A DNA stretch of 64,000 nt from Branchiostoma floridae (taxonomy: Eukaryota; Chordata; Leptocardii; Amphioxiformes; Branchiostomatidae), in assembly GCF_000003815.2 (NCBI RefSeq), contig NC_049996.1, positions 6,782,896 through 6,846,895 on the forward strand, written 5' to 3'. The first letter of the stretch is position 1, and every line of letters begins with the position of its first letter. Of the stretch, positions 37,288 to 49,800 are shown piece after piece. A model generated the notes under the pieces. That model was given only the letters and a program-made list of their open reading frames with translations, searched no databases and was not told the DNA's origin. Both the position numbers and the translations under genes were made by a program.

Positions 37288-37740
37288 CCCCTTCACACGA
37301 GAAAGAATGAGCTAACATGCCGTCAGAGTGAAAATGATTTTCTATTCCTGGGAGTTCGTGTGTATTCTAGAGATTGTAACTGTATTCCAGATATTTTTTG
37401 AACACATGCCGTTTCGGTTCTCCATCGAATGAGATAAGAATGTTTCGAATAATGTTGGAATGCCGTAGAATTCGGTCATACTGCAGTTCGAATAGTTGAT
37501 ATACACTTGTAGAATCCACTTTGAATGTCGTTCGATATTTTTCCACTTCGAATGCACCTCGACAGTGTTTAACATGTCAAAAACTTTCGGGCAACCCAAA
37601 AGAACGGACACAAGTGCAAATAGCTGGAATGCAGTGAGAATTTCTGGAATACCCTACGAATTGCCAGGAATTGCCAGGAATAGAAAATAATTTTCATTTT
37701 GACGACATTCCGGCTCATTCTTACTCTCGTGTGAAGGGGG
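37288..37740. mobile_element. MITE with long inverted repeats (CCCCTTCACACGAG ends)
   Basis: The first about 65 bases (CCCCTTCACACGAGAAAGAA to TTTCTATTCCTGG) are imperfectly repeated in reverse at the end (CCAGGAATAGAAAATAATTT to CTCGTGTGAAGGGG). A truncated relative starts at about 37160 (GGGCCTTCACACTGAAATCG). Short ORFs inside are chance. Confidence 0.65.
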
Positions 37741-39474
37741 CATTAGCCACTGAAATTGAATACATGTACAAATAGGCATTCCACGTCGTACACACAAAAC
37801 CTCATTACTTTTCTCCTAGAGCTCAATTATATGACCTGACTACCCTCTTTCTTGACCCCGTTAACCTATGGATGATTGTGTAATAAGTATGCTATCCGGG
37901 TGGATTTTGTTGATTAACTAGCTCAGTGGGGACACGGCTTTACGCCCTGACGTTGGGTCTATGGGTCTTTTTGGCCTATGCGTCGACGTCTGTGTGCGTA
38001 AGAAATGACGCAATTCCTTTGCGCACGTAACCGTTGATAATCTTTTACATGAATATTGTTGGAGTATGGACGTGGGAAAGTCTTGTACCATTTTCATGAT
38101 GATGATAATTTTAGCCAGCTTTTACCACAATCTCCAATAAAAGCGACTTTTCTACTCTCATCATTAAACCTGCTTGTCCTAAAAACAAGGACTATTCATT
38201 CACTGTCCCCAACCCCTCTTTAATATGATATGATATAGAAACATTAGATAAATCTTAAGTCATGTTTTCCCTTAACCTTTTCACGTTGTGGTATCTGTGT
38301 GTTCGCAGCATGAGTTTCCTAATAAACATCACTAACAAGACAACTCCTTGTGTTAAAATTTCCCCTGTTATATTTATAACTATGATACTCGTACGTACAA
38401 GTTTTATTCCGTATTGCATCTGTAGTATTCGTAGATTTAAATTATTTAGAAAAGTCGAACACTATAAACGTAAGGAATATAAGGTTCAAATAGTTATATT
38501 CCCTGTCTTACGAAATTCATAGACCCGGTACACAGTACGTGGATTTGTCTAATGAAAGTGCAATTTGACGCCACAGCTGGTCTTAATAGTTGGAAGAGAA
38601 TTTAGCTAGTGAAAGTGATGAAAGTGATCATAATCTTGAACCAGTTCAGCTCCCTGAAGAGCAAATCTTCCACTGGTCGTGACAGAGAGGTGCAGAATTT
38701 ACAGGTTCATTGTACCGGGGAAATTCATCGGGGCCTATTTATCTATTCGAGATGATTCAAACTCACAGAGTCTTGGTCCAGAGGCAGTTTCAAATTGTAG
38801 TATTTTCAAAATATAGCAGTTTGAAACCGCCATCTTTCGACTTGATATCCCTAATTTTAAGAAGAAAGGATAAAGGTTACCCTGCGGATAAAGGTGAACT
38901 AGCGTTACAAGTAGTTCTAACACAAAACACACAAAGCGTAAAAAGATTCGCTTTTTATCGTGAAATTCGCAAGAACGTTCCGTCAAATCGCTTGGCCGCT
39001 ATCGTACCCGCAGCTACAGTGACATACTCGCTTTTACTGAGCTTTTCAGCAATGTTAGCTTTAGGGGCGACGTCTGAACCCAATACCTCCGTGAGACACA
39101 CTCAAGTTGTCATATTCTTAAGCCGCACATATAAATCATGTCGATGTAAAACGGGCCTTTTTAGCCCCAAGGAATAGTACAAGAAACATGCCCAGGTCTT
39201 AGACCTAAGCCATTGCCTTAAGAACATCTGGTGCTTCAAACATCGTGCATTTCTTGAACGAATCCTTGCCCTAAGGAATAGCGAAGAAGCAACGTTAAAT
39301 TGATAAGTAAGACATCTGGGGTTGTATGAAGTGCTCCCACTGAAGACCTATAGTTAATTATTTTCAATCATCCGCCATCTCCCATTCCCAATTCTCCAAT
39401 GGTTATGTTTCTTGTAACATTACGTCTGTTAATAGAAGTCTGTATTGACTTAACAAAATTACGACGACTTTCGC

Positions 39475-39745
39475 AAGGTATTCTACACTTATACATACAT
39501 GTAAACAAGTAGATAGAAAACTACGAGGAGTAACAAAGTATATGGTTCTAAAGTCTAAACAAGTCTTTATATATATTTACCGGTTTCTACACAGTAAGGT
39601 TGTCTCCTCATAGAATTCTACGTTTATACATAAATATAAACAAGTCGATACAAAATCTACTAGGAGGAAAAACAGTTCTATGGTCTAAACATTCTACATA
39701 TATATACTCACCTGTATTTATACAGTAAGGGTTATGGCCTCGTAG
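39475..39745. repeat. Tandem duplication of about 130-bp units
   Basis: Units share CTACACTTATACATACATGT/CTACGTTTATACATAAATAT, AAACAAGT.GATA, GGTCTAAACA and ATACAGTAAGG. A relative is at 36571-36640. Confidence 0.6.
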
Positions 39746-40047
39746 TATACAATCAGATTTACGTACGTTTCGGAAGGACTGATTGAGTTCTGTTGAACAA
39801 GTGGAAAGAAATGTGAAGAGCTTCATGCATTAACCATCATATCGTGACTAATACACAATAAAATGACCTTCATCTTCAACCTCATTTAGACAGAATGGAC
39901 AAAACCTTTGGTCATATGATATGTTATGATTTTAACATTTAATCTATGACTGCCGATTCTTACCTTTTTAATTGCTCTACGAAGTCAAAAATTATGTATA
40001 TCCGAAATCTTGAGTACTTTTCTTGTCCGTATCTCTTTATGTACTGG

Positions 40048-40147
40048 NNNNNNNNNNNNNNNNNNNNNNNNNNNNNNNNNNNNNNNNNNNNNNNNNNNNN
40101 NNNNNNNNNNNNNNNNNNNNNNNNNNNNNNNNNNNNNNNNNNNNNNN
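40048..40147. other. Assembly gap (100 N)
   Basis: Exactly 100 N, a conventional placeholder, so the true distance is unknown. Confidence 0.99.
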
Positions 40148-40213
40148 ACAATATAATATCCATTTCGTGCAAAATTTGATATGCACAATTGCTGTGGTCA
40201 TAATTGACGGATA

Positions 40214-40560
40214 GGGTTGGGTATCGAAAGATGAAATCCTTCACATATAGAGCAGCATCAGATTGGAACAAACTATCACATGAGCTGCAAACTGCGAACA
40301 CATCCAGGATTTTCAGACGGCAGCTGGTGAAACATATGCGAGACCTAGCTAAAGACACATGAGGGGCTTGATGATTTTTGGATAAGGCACATGCGTTTTG
40401 TTTAATGATTTTTATTGACATGTTGTATGTGAGTATGTTGCAAACTCTATGTGTCCAAGTATTATGTGTATTACTCCTGGAAGATTAGTTGTTGCATTGA
40501 TATGTTAACAACTAAAGGAGTCAATGAACAATAAACAATAAACAAAATAAAGCTAAGTAT
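40214..40560 (+). mobile_element. 3' end of a non-LTR retrotransposon (LINE)
   Basis: Bases 40231-40362 encode MKSFTYRAASDWNKLSHELQ, TANTSRIFRRQLVKHMR and a stop. This matches the C-terminal end of LINE reverse-transcriptase ORFs (F-x-Y-R-A-x-x-x-W-N-x-L-P/S ... F-K/R-x-x-L). A non-coding tail follows, ending in AACAATAAACAATAAACAA. The upstream part may lie in or before the gap at 40048-40147; the visible sequence left of the gap shows no reverse transcriptase motif. Confidence 0.75.
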
Positions 40561-41029
40561 GTTTCACTTTATCTACTCAATTATTGATATAATATGAAAG
40601 CATGATGTAAAATGAAGTAGCAATTTTGTTACCATCATCGCTGGCAGCAAACTGTATCCTGCAGCTAAATCGAAATGATCCCTGACTTTGTTTTATAGGT
40701 TATTTGAAAATCACCAGATTGTGGTGGGCTCAAAAAACCGTTAGTGTGCGGCAATCGCATCTTCTTTCTATTGCTGTGACGACCCTGTTTCAACGTCAAT
40801 AGAAATGTTCAATAACTCTTGATTTAAACAAGTTCAATGCACGGTAGATGACTTCCAGTATGTTCAACGAAATTATTCAATGCAAGACCATTTTACCCGG
40901 TGACTATCAGTCAATGAACTCAGTTGATGGATGGTGAAAGTGGCGAAGAGTGGTTTTGGAGACTTCAAGGCGAACTAACTAGTGCCTTATGAATATTGTA
41001 CATATACCTCGGTCATTCACACTAAGTCG

Positions 41030-41205
41030 TGCAACACGCAACAGCCATGCCAAGAAAAAAAAACAGTCTCAAGAACACACTCAACTGACAGGATATTCAT
41101 ACACGCAGCAGTCAGTACTTGGGACATGCTCCGGACAGTGTCCAGTGAAAACTAGTCCAGAGGAACATGAAATTCACACAAAGTTGTAAAACACGCTCTA
41201 CGCAA
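41030..41205. repeat. About 160-bp repeat, isolated copy
   Basis: CAAGAACACACTCAACTGAC, ATACACGCAGCAGTCAGTAC and ATGCTCCGGACAGTGTCCAG match the units at 43045-43580. Confidence 0.75.
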
Positions 41206-41966
41206 GCTGTGACAAGAAAACAAGTGCTTTTAAAAAAAGCTGGCGTTTCGTCTACGTTTATGAGTGTGAACTGTCTCTTTCTTGAAGTAAAATCTGTTAG
41301 AAAAAGTCACTCAAGAGCTGTTGCGTCTATAAGAAAAATTGTTATTTTGGAAAGGAGTACTGTTTAATAGCTGGTCTTGGCTTACAACTTTATTTTTTTT
41401 ATTTTAAATTGTACAATAAGTTCATTATAAAATCTATTAATATACTAGTACTCAGGTACTTATGTACACTTGAAAAAGCACCATCAGCACTGTGACAAGA
41501 TTCTATCTAAATTGACTACCAAATGTCAAACAAATATCCAAACCAATTAACAGCTACCTCATCTCTATTATACTGGTTTCCGCATTTACAACATTTCTTC
41601 CTTGCTTTCCTGGATAATTTTGCTAATATTCATGAAAATTTCCATACTTTTGTGTCGAGCGGTGTGACTTTCCACGTCCGTGTTGTCTGAAAACTTCTGA
41701 ATGAAGTCGATACTGAACAATGGAGCATTTGCTACTGTAAGAAAGGATCGCTGTTTTTGATGGAGTTTCATGCAAACAACATCAAGAGCCTCTGTTTACA
41801 TCATGAATAGTAGTTTAGTGGCGAGTGTTTTGCGAGAATCATCTTACCGCGCATAGGAGCCGCTGCACGGTATTTTCCATTACCATGAACAGAAAAATTG
41901 GAATGCCGGGTTTGGAATCTATGTTCATAAGACAAAGGCCTTGCATATATGAAATGAATACTAAAC

Positions 41967-42486
41967 TAATAAAAAAATGATATATAAAGATATAATATCA
42001 GTAAATAAATAGAATATTTATATATTATCTTCAATATTTAAAAAGAAAAAAATCCACTCCTGGGCTCGAACCAGGGACTTTCGGATCCGAGGAACTGTGA
42101 CTTTACCGTTTGAGCTAAGTTGTTACGTGTGTTACATGTGACTGTACATCATGCTTTAACCTCACTACATAGTATTATTTATGTCGATTTTCGGTCGCTT
42201 TCTTGATAAAATCATTTTTTCTTAAATAATAAAAAAATGAGATATAGAAATATGATATCAATAAACAAATAGAATATTTGTATATTATCTTCAATATTTA
42301 AAAAGAAAAAAATCCACTCTCGGTGTTGCGAACCAGGTACTTTCGGAACTGAAGACCTGTGACTTTACCGTTTGAGCTAAGTTGTTACGTGTGTTACAAG
42401 TGAGTGTACATAATGCTTTAACCTCACTACATAGTATTATTTATGTCGATTTTCGGTCGCTTTCTTGATAAAATCACTTTTTTTCT
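41967..42486 (-). repeat. Tandem pair of 259-bp units carrying a tRNA-like pol III module
   Basis: Two units begin AATAAAAAAATGA at 41967 and 42226. On the minus strand each holds TAGCTCAAACGG (A box). Unit 1 has a perfect B box GGTTCGAGCCC inside a five-pair T arm (CCTGG/CCAGG), followed by TTTTTTTC, a pol III terminator. Unit 2 has a worn B box (GGTTCGCAACACC). No complete cloverleaf or acceptor stem can be drawn, so these are tRNA-like repeats, not tRNA genes. Confidence 0.65.
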
Positions 42487-43044
42487 TGTGCAATCTTGTG
42501 GAATAGATATAATATGGCCATTTTCCAGGATATTGAAGTCCGAAACCACAATGCAATGGTATTTCCGAACAGTCCTACCTCACAGCGTTCGTTCCTAAAT
42601 GGTGGATGTGAATGGAGTCTGTCGCCTTCTATAGTGGTCACCAAACGCAAATAACCAATTGAAATAGCGCCAAATGAAATAGATAAGCTTACAATCCCTT
42701 AATATCATTGAATAAAAATAATAGCCTAAGATTAGATTACATTATGAAATATATTAGAAATCTACCTATGAAAGTCTAATGTGTCTTCAGCTTTTTCCAT
42801 CAGAAAATTCACATTTCCGTAGCGGCTACATGCGGTTGCCTATGTCACGTACAAATCAGGCTGACGCAACAAACGTGAAGGTCTTGCCATATAAGGCAAT
42901 GGTAGAACAACAAATGTGGAGGGTCTTCATCCTATGCTACACAGTGTTGAACCATTCAGGCATTCATGCATGCACCGATCCATCGAAGCATCATTGAAGC
43001 ACTGAAGGTAAAACCAAATACATTGCGTTTCGTCGCCAGAGGGC

Positions 43045-43580
43045 GACGAAACGCAAAAAAACAGTATCAAGAACACACTCAACTGACAGGACACTCATAC
43101 ACGCAACAGTCAGTACCGGGAACATGCTCCGGACAGTGTCCAGTGCCAACCAGACCGGAAGAATATGCGACCTCAGCAATTCATACAAAGACGTACAACA
43201 CGCACCAGTCTAGCAATACCAGTAAAAAAAAGTCTCAAGAACACACTCAATTGACAGGACATTCATACACGCAACAGTCAGTACCGGGAACAGGCTCCCG
43301 CACAGTATCCAGTGCCAACCAGACCGGAAGAACATGCTTACCTCAGCAACTCACACGAAGACAACACGAACGACACAAGCTATGCTATAGCTAAGACGTG
43401 CTCTCAAAGTACCAGTCTTAAATACACACTCATAGATAGGACATTCATATACGCAGCAGTCAGTTGTTAAATGGAACATGTTCCTTGACAGATCCAGTAT
43501 GAAACACATCTGAAAAAAATGCTGCCTCAAAAGTTCACACGAAGATATACAACACGAATCAGCCATGTATGCCAAAGCAC
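43045..43580. repeat. Tandem array of three units of about 160-175 bp
   Basis: Units start at about 43050, 43222 and 43395 (CAAGAACACACTCAA, CATACACGCAACAGTCAGTA, CCGGACAGTGTCCAGTGCCA, CAGACCGGAAGAA). The first two keep an open frame by chance. The third is diverged. Confidence 0.8.
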
Positions 43581-43854
43581 GCCCTCCCAATCCATCTGGA
43601 ATCTACGTACATCCTTTCACTACTAATCACTGGAATTACGTGTATTTAGACACCTGTAATAAAAGTTAAGTCAGCCCGCAATGATGCTAAATTATCGCCT
43701 AGTCCACACGCCTGAGTGTAGCAGATAGCGATGTGCGCTGTACCGGATAGCTGTATACCGTGATCTCTCTTCTTTTGCTTCAAACGTGAATACTATGCCT
43801 AGAGCACATCATTCAAAGTTTATATCCATCCATCGCGCATTGGATGCTGTAGAT

Positions 43855-44089
43855 GTATCTCACTGCACTTGGGGCACCGCTGCGGCACGGCGGGGTTCGT
43901 TCACTTGGGCACTGTTGTAAAAGCCTCATTTTTTAAAAATAATTTTGATATTGCGTAATACGTAAAAGTATGACTGAAGACAACAAAATACGTAAAACGT
44001 AAGAAAATTCGTTCGTTGTCTGTGAAAGTCGTTGAGTAATCTTTGAAACTCCACAGTGCCACACCGGTGCCCCAAGTGCAGTGAGATAC
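43855..44089. mobile_element. MITE with GTATCTCACTGCACTTGGGG ends, copy A
   Basis: Inverted ends GTATCTCACTGCACTTGGGG ... CCCCAAGTGCAGTGAGATAC flank an A/T-rich core that contains ACGTAAAA motifs. It lies about 1 kb upstream of the + strand receptor's first exon. Confidence 0.75.
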
Positions 44090-44589
44090 CACATTTTGCT
44101 TCAAACGTAAATACAGTTTGGCACTATGCCTAGAGCACAGCATTCAAATTTTATATCCATTCATCGTACAGCGAATGTTGTTTGGAGGACGAATCCAATT
44201 ACATATCCTAGCAACTTCATTGCGCAAGTCGGGGGCGTGGTTTTTCCGAACCACGGGACTGTTTGATAGTCAAGACTTTGATATCTGCAATGTATGTCTG
44301 GAATACACTTAAGTTGCAGACGAGTGTTCGTTCTTACAGAGGTAAGGTTGTTTCTTTTGTGTGAGCAATTCATTTTATTCCAACTGATTATTATAAGGTG
44401 TTTTCAAAATTGCTTGGCGTTTCGTTTGGGACTCTACGGCAGGTTTGAAGGGGCGGGTTTCTTAGCCGTTCGTAGAGTCTTGTTGGAAAAGGAATGGGCG
44501 ATGTCTTGGATAACAAAAGGTAGTTTTAAGTGTCGTAGTTTTTCTGAAGATGTCATTTTCTCTGCATATGTGGATATTCCTATGTGTAG

Positions 44590-45150
44590 AGTACCATCCA
44601 TAGTTTTAAAGTGGAAGCGTTTTGTAGCTTTACGTGACTCCTTTTAGAACGAGCCTAACTGTTCTTATTTAAATTTTATCACAAGAAAACTGTTTTGCTG
44701 TTTTCATTTTGGCATGTGTGCATATTTCAAAGTTTCCCTTATCTTTGACTGTAGAAGACCAACCAGTCTGAAGCAATGGTTTTAAACTGTGTTTTGTGTC
44801 TTAACGTGGCTCATTTTTGAGCTAGTAGGTGAATATTTCTTAGACATTTCAAAAGTATCGTACCTATATGCTTTTTGCTGAATATGTATTGTTGGCGCAT
44901 TTGTAGAGTTGTTCATATGTCTGTTTGTAAAATATGGCCCAGTTTGAAGCCATGGTTTAATTCAAATTGTTTCGTGGATTTAAGTGGCTCATTTCAAAAT
45001 TAGCCGGTGACCATTCTTAGACATTACCAGGGAATTGAAAGTACCATATTGGACTTATTTTGCTGAACATTAATGTTTCTTTTGGCGTATTTATGACACT
45101 GATACCTCTATCTCTAGAAGACTTTCTGGCCTAGTTTGAAGCCATGGCAA
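44590..45150 (+). repeat. Decaying tandem array of about 180-190-bp units ending at the receptor start codon
   Basis: AGTTTGAAGCCATGG occurs at 45132-45146 (the receptor start) and at about 44940-44955, and AGTCTGAAGCAATGG at about 44766-44780. Between them recur T(G/T)GATTTAAGTGGCTCATTT-like, TTAGACATT and TTTTGCTGAA(C/T)AT blocks. An older unit begins at about 44597 (AGTTTTAAAGTGGAAGCG). Confidence 0.7.
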
Positions 45151-46837
45151 ACGACACACTGGCGACAGAAGACGATCTCTCGGATTTCCTTCCCTCGTCA
45201 AACCAGACGGCTAATTTTTCAAACCAGTCAGAAGAGAAACTAGGGGGTACTATCTACTCTTTATGGCAGGTATGTGATTTCAACTTCTTTACTAGTAGAG
45301 TCAGCATGTAGAGTTTTAATTAAGCGGGTATCTCACTGCACTTGGGGCACCAGTGCGACACTGCGGGGTTCGAAGGATACTCAGCGAATTTCAGAGAACG
45401 AATTTTCAAATATTTTGTGTATTTTGTTGTCTTCTAAGCCATGTTTTTCGTATTATCTAAGCAATACTCTACACACTCATAAAAAAATCGGCGAAAATAA
45501 CACAACAGTACCGCAGTGAACGAATTCGAACCCCGCAGTGTTGCACCAGTGCTCCAAGTGCAGTGAGATACCGCCTTTGCTACATGGAGAACTCCTATTG
45601 TGATCACAATGTTTTAGAATGTTTTTATATCAATATTGATGATAGCCTTTTTTGTGCATTCATGCTCTTTCGGGCTATGTACATGCAAACATATACAAAT
45701 ATCGTAATAACGTAGCATGGTGATATTGAGAGGACTTCTAATGCTAATATTAAACATAGGTTCTAAAACTACTTTACGTTCTTCTTCTTCTCGTTACTTA
45801 TAATTAGCTTAAGATGTGATTGTTTAAAATAGTATGGTCGAAACGCATAAGAAATGTACTAGACAAGTTGAAGTAAGGACACTTGCACACACGGCGCTCG
45901 AGAGCTGCCGAAAACATAACCCCCATGGCGACGATAAAACATAGTGCACCAATACCCTACCCCCCTAAATTATGGGTTATGCAACTGTTGTATCTACACT
46001 ACTTTATGAACATGTGCATCCGTAGATGTTAAATGTTTTTGATGCTATCAAATATATCAATTTTACCTACTATAAAAACGTTTTCTAGATAACCAGCTTC
46101 ACGAATGTCTCCCATACAGTAAATGTTATGCAAGATCGTAATATTTTACAGAGCTATTTGATACCGCAATTTAGGGATAGAAAGAAACAGTGAGAAATGT
46201 TCCAATCATTTTATTGCCCTTGCCTGTTTCAAACAATCACGTCTCAAGTAGCCAAGGGGGGCATTTTTTGCCACCCTACGGTGTACCAACGTTACATCAT
46301 ACCATTTTATAACAGATTGTGCGTAATGGCTTTTCGTTAAATCGTCACAAGGGATTCCTACGCCACTGCTTTTAGCGCTCATATCACTTATAAATTGCCT
46401 GTTGCCAAATAGACTAGTAGAGCTGTCATAACTCGATACTCAAAAGGTATATCTTTAATAGAATCCAGTCGACTTTAGAATCCTGCGTGTTTTCATGGTA
46501 AGATATGCTGACAGTTCTAAGTGGTACTTACGTCAAATCGCATCAGGAATCACACATGATAAATTTGGCTTTTTGTTTTACAGCCAATTTGTTATCGTGT
46601 TGGCCCTAACGTATTTCAGTGAGATAGAAAATATCTGATTTCATGTCACAAAGCATTTAGCGCTAGCATCCTGGATGAATCATAGTTTTGAAGTTATTCA
46701 AGAGTTATCTAGAAGTTTTATTACCTTCACGTTAAAGGTTATGTTTTGGTTATGTGTGTGTGTTTGTGTATCTGTGTGATTGCGCGTCTGTATGCGTGTG
46801 TTTGTGTGTGTGTTCTTGTGTGTTCATGTGTGTGTGT

Positions 46838-46887
<50 letters not shown>

Positions 46888-49800
46888 ATGTATGTGTGTA
46901 CACACAATAAATACAAAATGCCATGGATAGCTTGTTTTGATCTTTGTAGGTTGGTAGGTCTTGGTGAGATTTTTGGACCCCCTAGCCGTTTTCTATGGCA
47001 CTGCAGTGGAACCTCTGTCTTTCATATCTCGTATTCTAGACAAGCTGTGATCCCAATGTTTCGACTGGTAAATAGCAATTTAGTTTTAAAGAAACCACGT
47101 AATTTTGGACCACTTAGCAGCTTTTTTTGGAGTTCCAGGGGCTATTTCATTTTCGTTCTTCGTAGAAAAACGTGCTTTGATTTTTTTCCTATTTCAGATA
47201 TCGAAGCATTTCAACTTGGAATAGCACTGAAGTAATGTTGGACCATCTAGTGGCTTTTTGTGAACTTCAGGGGCCATTTCATTTTCTTCAATTTGTGGAA
47301 GAACGTGCTTAGAGTATTTCCTTGTCCAACGTATCGAACCATTTCGACTTAGAATAGCACGCATGTATTGATCATGATAACAGGGTGCTTTAACAAGAAG
47401 TACTGACTACGATTACCCTTCTCAACTATCGACTGTCTTATTTTTACCTGAGTTGCAAGCCATCAGGCGAAAATTCATAGTTGACCTGGCTTTAGGTCAT
47501 GAGGTACCGTAACCCCCCCCCTACACACACACACACACACATGCAAATTAGTTTAAATGTGGTTTCTTAATTACTGGCTACACAGATACGGAATCTGGTG
47601 TGTAACACCGAAAAGCAGTTACAATTGCTGTTTAAATACAGATGATACATGCACCAAAAGGCGGTTATACCGGCTATACATACAGATATTTTGTGTATAT
47701 GGCACAGGAAGAACTTGTGTTATCATTATTCTCAATTTCATACATAACCGTCGCTGTTTACTTGTCCCATATGATATCAACTATCAACCCACCCGCAAAA
47801 AGAGAAATTATTACAAATCCACAAAATAAAACACCAGTTACACAACAGGAGTTGTAACTCACTCCTACCAACTTTGACCACCCATGCAGCCACAGTAATA
47901 CATCACTATAGAACTTCCTTAGGCCTTCACATTAAGTAGCATACGGTCTGCATTAGTGGCTTACGTTACAACTGAGCATATCTTCCAGGCTTTCCAACTA
48001 TAAAGCACTAAGCGAGGACTGCACTGGCCGATAGCTTACACAACTTGTGCCGCAAGCTTGCCCCTGTATACAACTCATTCATCTAGTTTTCCACGCGGTT
48101 TTGTATCCCAGGCAACACCTTTAGCAAACCGTAAATACCAGAGGTTGTTGAACAGAAAAAGAAGAAGAAATTGAAGATAAACTTTTAAATAACAGTCGCA
48201 TCTATGGTTCCGTACTGTGAGAGAAAACAGACTGAAATTTATTACCAAGGGTTCTTTGCTAAAGTGCTGTAACAGTGTATTTTGAAAAGGAAGATATCAG
48301 TTGAATACACTGTGCTAGACTAAGTATAGGATCACGATACAAGTACGGGGACCAATGAATTGTAAAACGAAAGAGATCCAGTATCATAGTAGTTTGCTGA
48401 TAACATTTCTGGGCTGTTTGCCAATGCCCCGGATCTCTACTGGCATTACTACTATCAACATTAACAGCATGCATTGCCTTATAGGTTACAAGTAGACCTT
48501 AAGCAATAGGATGATACTAGCACAAAACATGAGTGATTAGGTAAAGCGAAGTGCTCTTGTAAGTCAATATATCTCTGACTGTACTGTGGGCGTCTTTCCG
48601 TGCTTCATTGACTAGGATAAATGGCACCGTACGGAATGGAAGAGTTCGTCTCAGGTGATAGCGACCTTAGGGGCTACTTAAGCAGGTATCTCAGTACAGT
48701 GGGTCGAACGTCTTGGCAACACATCATTGCAGCAACTTTGCAAATGTTTCGCCAATTTTCCTTTCGGCAACACCGACGTTCGACTGATGGGTATAATATG
48801 TAACCTCAGACTACAAACGAAATGACCGCATTAGTAATGTCACATTCAATTTGTATCCTATTGTAAGCTCCTCGCAATTCAGCCCCTGACTGCAAAGAAA
48901 GAGAGAGAGTGATCGACCCACCCAATAACAATAACGGCCGCAAATATGGTACAAGATAAATTTATTAGAAATCGCGGCGCTGCTGCTGAATCAAAAGCCT
49001 TTGCAAATTACATTACAATTTTTGTTAAATTTCAACAGCAAAAATCAGAATGATCTTCGCCATACGCATACAAATGCACCTGCTGACAGTGACACACACA
49101 CACGCGCGCGCGCGCGCGCGCACACACGCACACACACATAAGCATTAAATCTAGAGAAAAAGAGAATATGAGAGATATCTGTCCTTGGTGCTAAACAATA
49201 ATATACTAGGTATAGTATACACATCACACACGAACACAGATATAGGGGGCGAGAAAGAGAGGGGGAAGAGAAAGAGGGAGAAAGATGGCAAGGTAAGAGA
49301 GAATGGAGAGAGAGAAAGAATAAGAAAGAGGATATGAGTGATACCTGTCCTTGGTGCTGAACACAAGCTAAAATCACACACACACAGATACAGTCACAAA
49401 ATCACACACGAGCAAAGATAAGAGATAGAAGGAGAGAGGAAAAAAGAGAGAGGATATTAAGAGAAAGGGAGAGAGGGAGAAAGAGAGAGAGAATGAGATA
49501 AAAAGAATAGGAGTGATATCTGTCCTTGATGCTGAACAAGCAAACAACCCCCAAACGTACATATCTTCATTACACAGACTAACGTCTTACACAATAAAGG
49601 GTTAATGCCCCGCCCCGAGGTGTATATGGTGAGATAATCCCTGNNNNNNNNNNNNNNNNNNNNNNNNNNNNNNNNNNNNNNNNNNNNNNNNNNNNNNNNN
49701 NNNNNNNNNNNNNNNNNNNNNNNNNNNNNNNNNNNNNNNNNNNNNNNNNNNNNNNNNNNNNNNNNNNNNNNNNNNNNNNNNNNNNNNNNNNNNNNNNNNN

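Larger units (their letters stand above)
34852..43044. other. Intergenic repeat-rich region without a recognised gene
   Basis: Between the pannexin-like gene and the receptor I see tandem arrays, one MITE, a LINE 3' end and the tRNA-like pair, each listed separately. The longest ORF (38710-39177, 155 codons) shows no domain. The 3' UTR of the pannexin-like gene must begin this region; no clear poly(A) signal was found. Confidence 0.5.

Noticed and set aside
38710-39177. 155-codon open frame on the + strand
   Set aside because: No domain, no splice context, and composition like the surrounding A/T-rich sequence; most likely chance.
42966-43394. 142-codon frame
   Set aside because: It runs through the tandem units of about 160 bp and reflects repeat structure, not a gene.
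44294-44647. 117-codon + strand frame upstream of the receptor
   Set aside because: No domain; it reaches into the start of a decaying tandem array and has no matching splice exon.
46739-46924. His-Thr and Val-Cys repeat proteins
   Set aside because: Translation of the (TG)n microsatellite.
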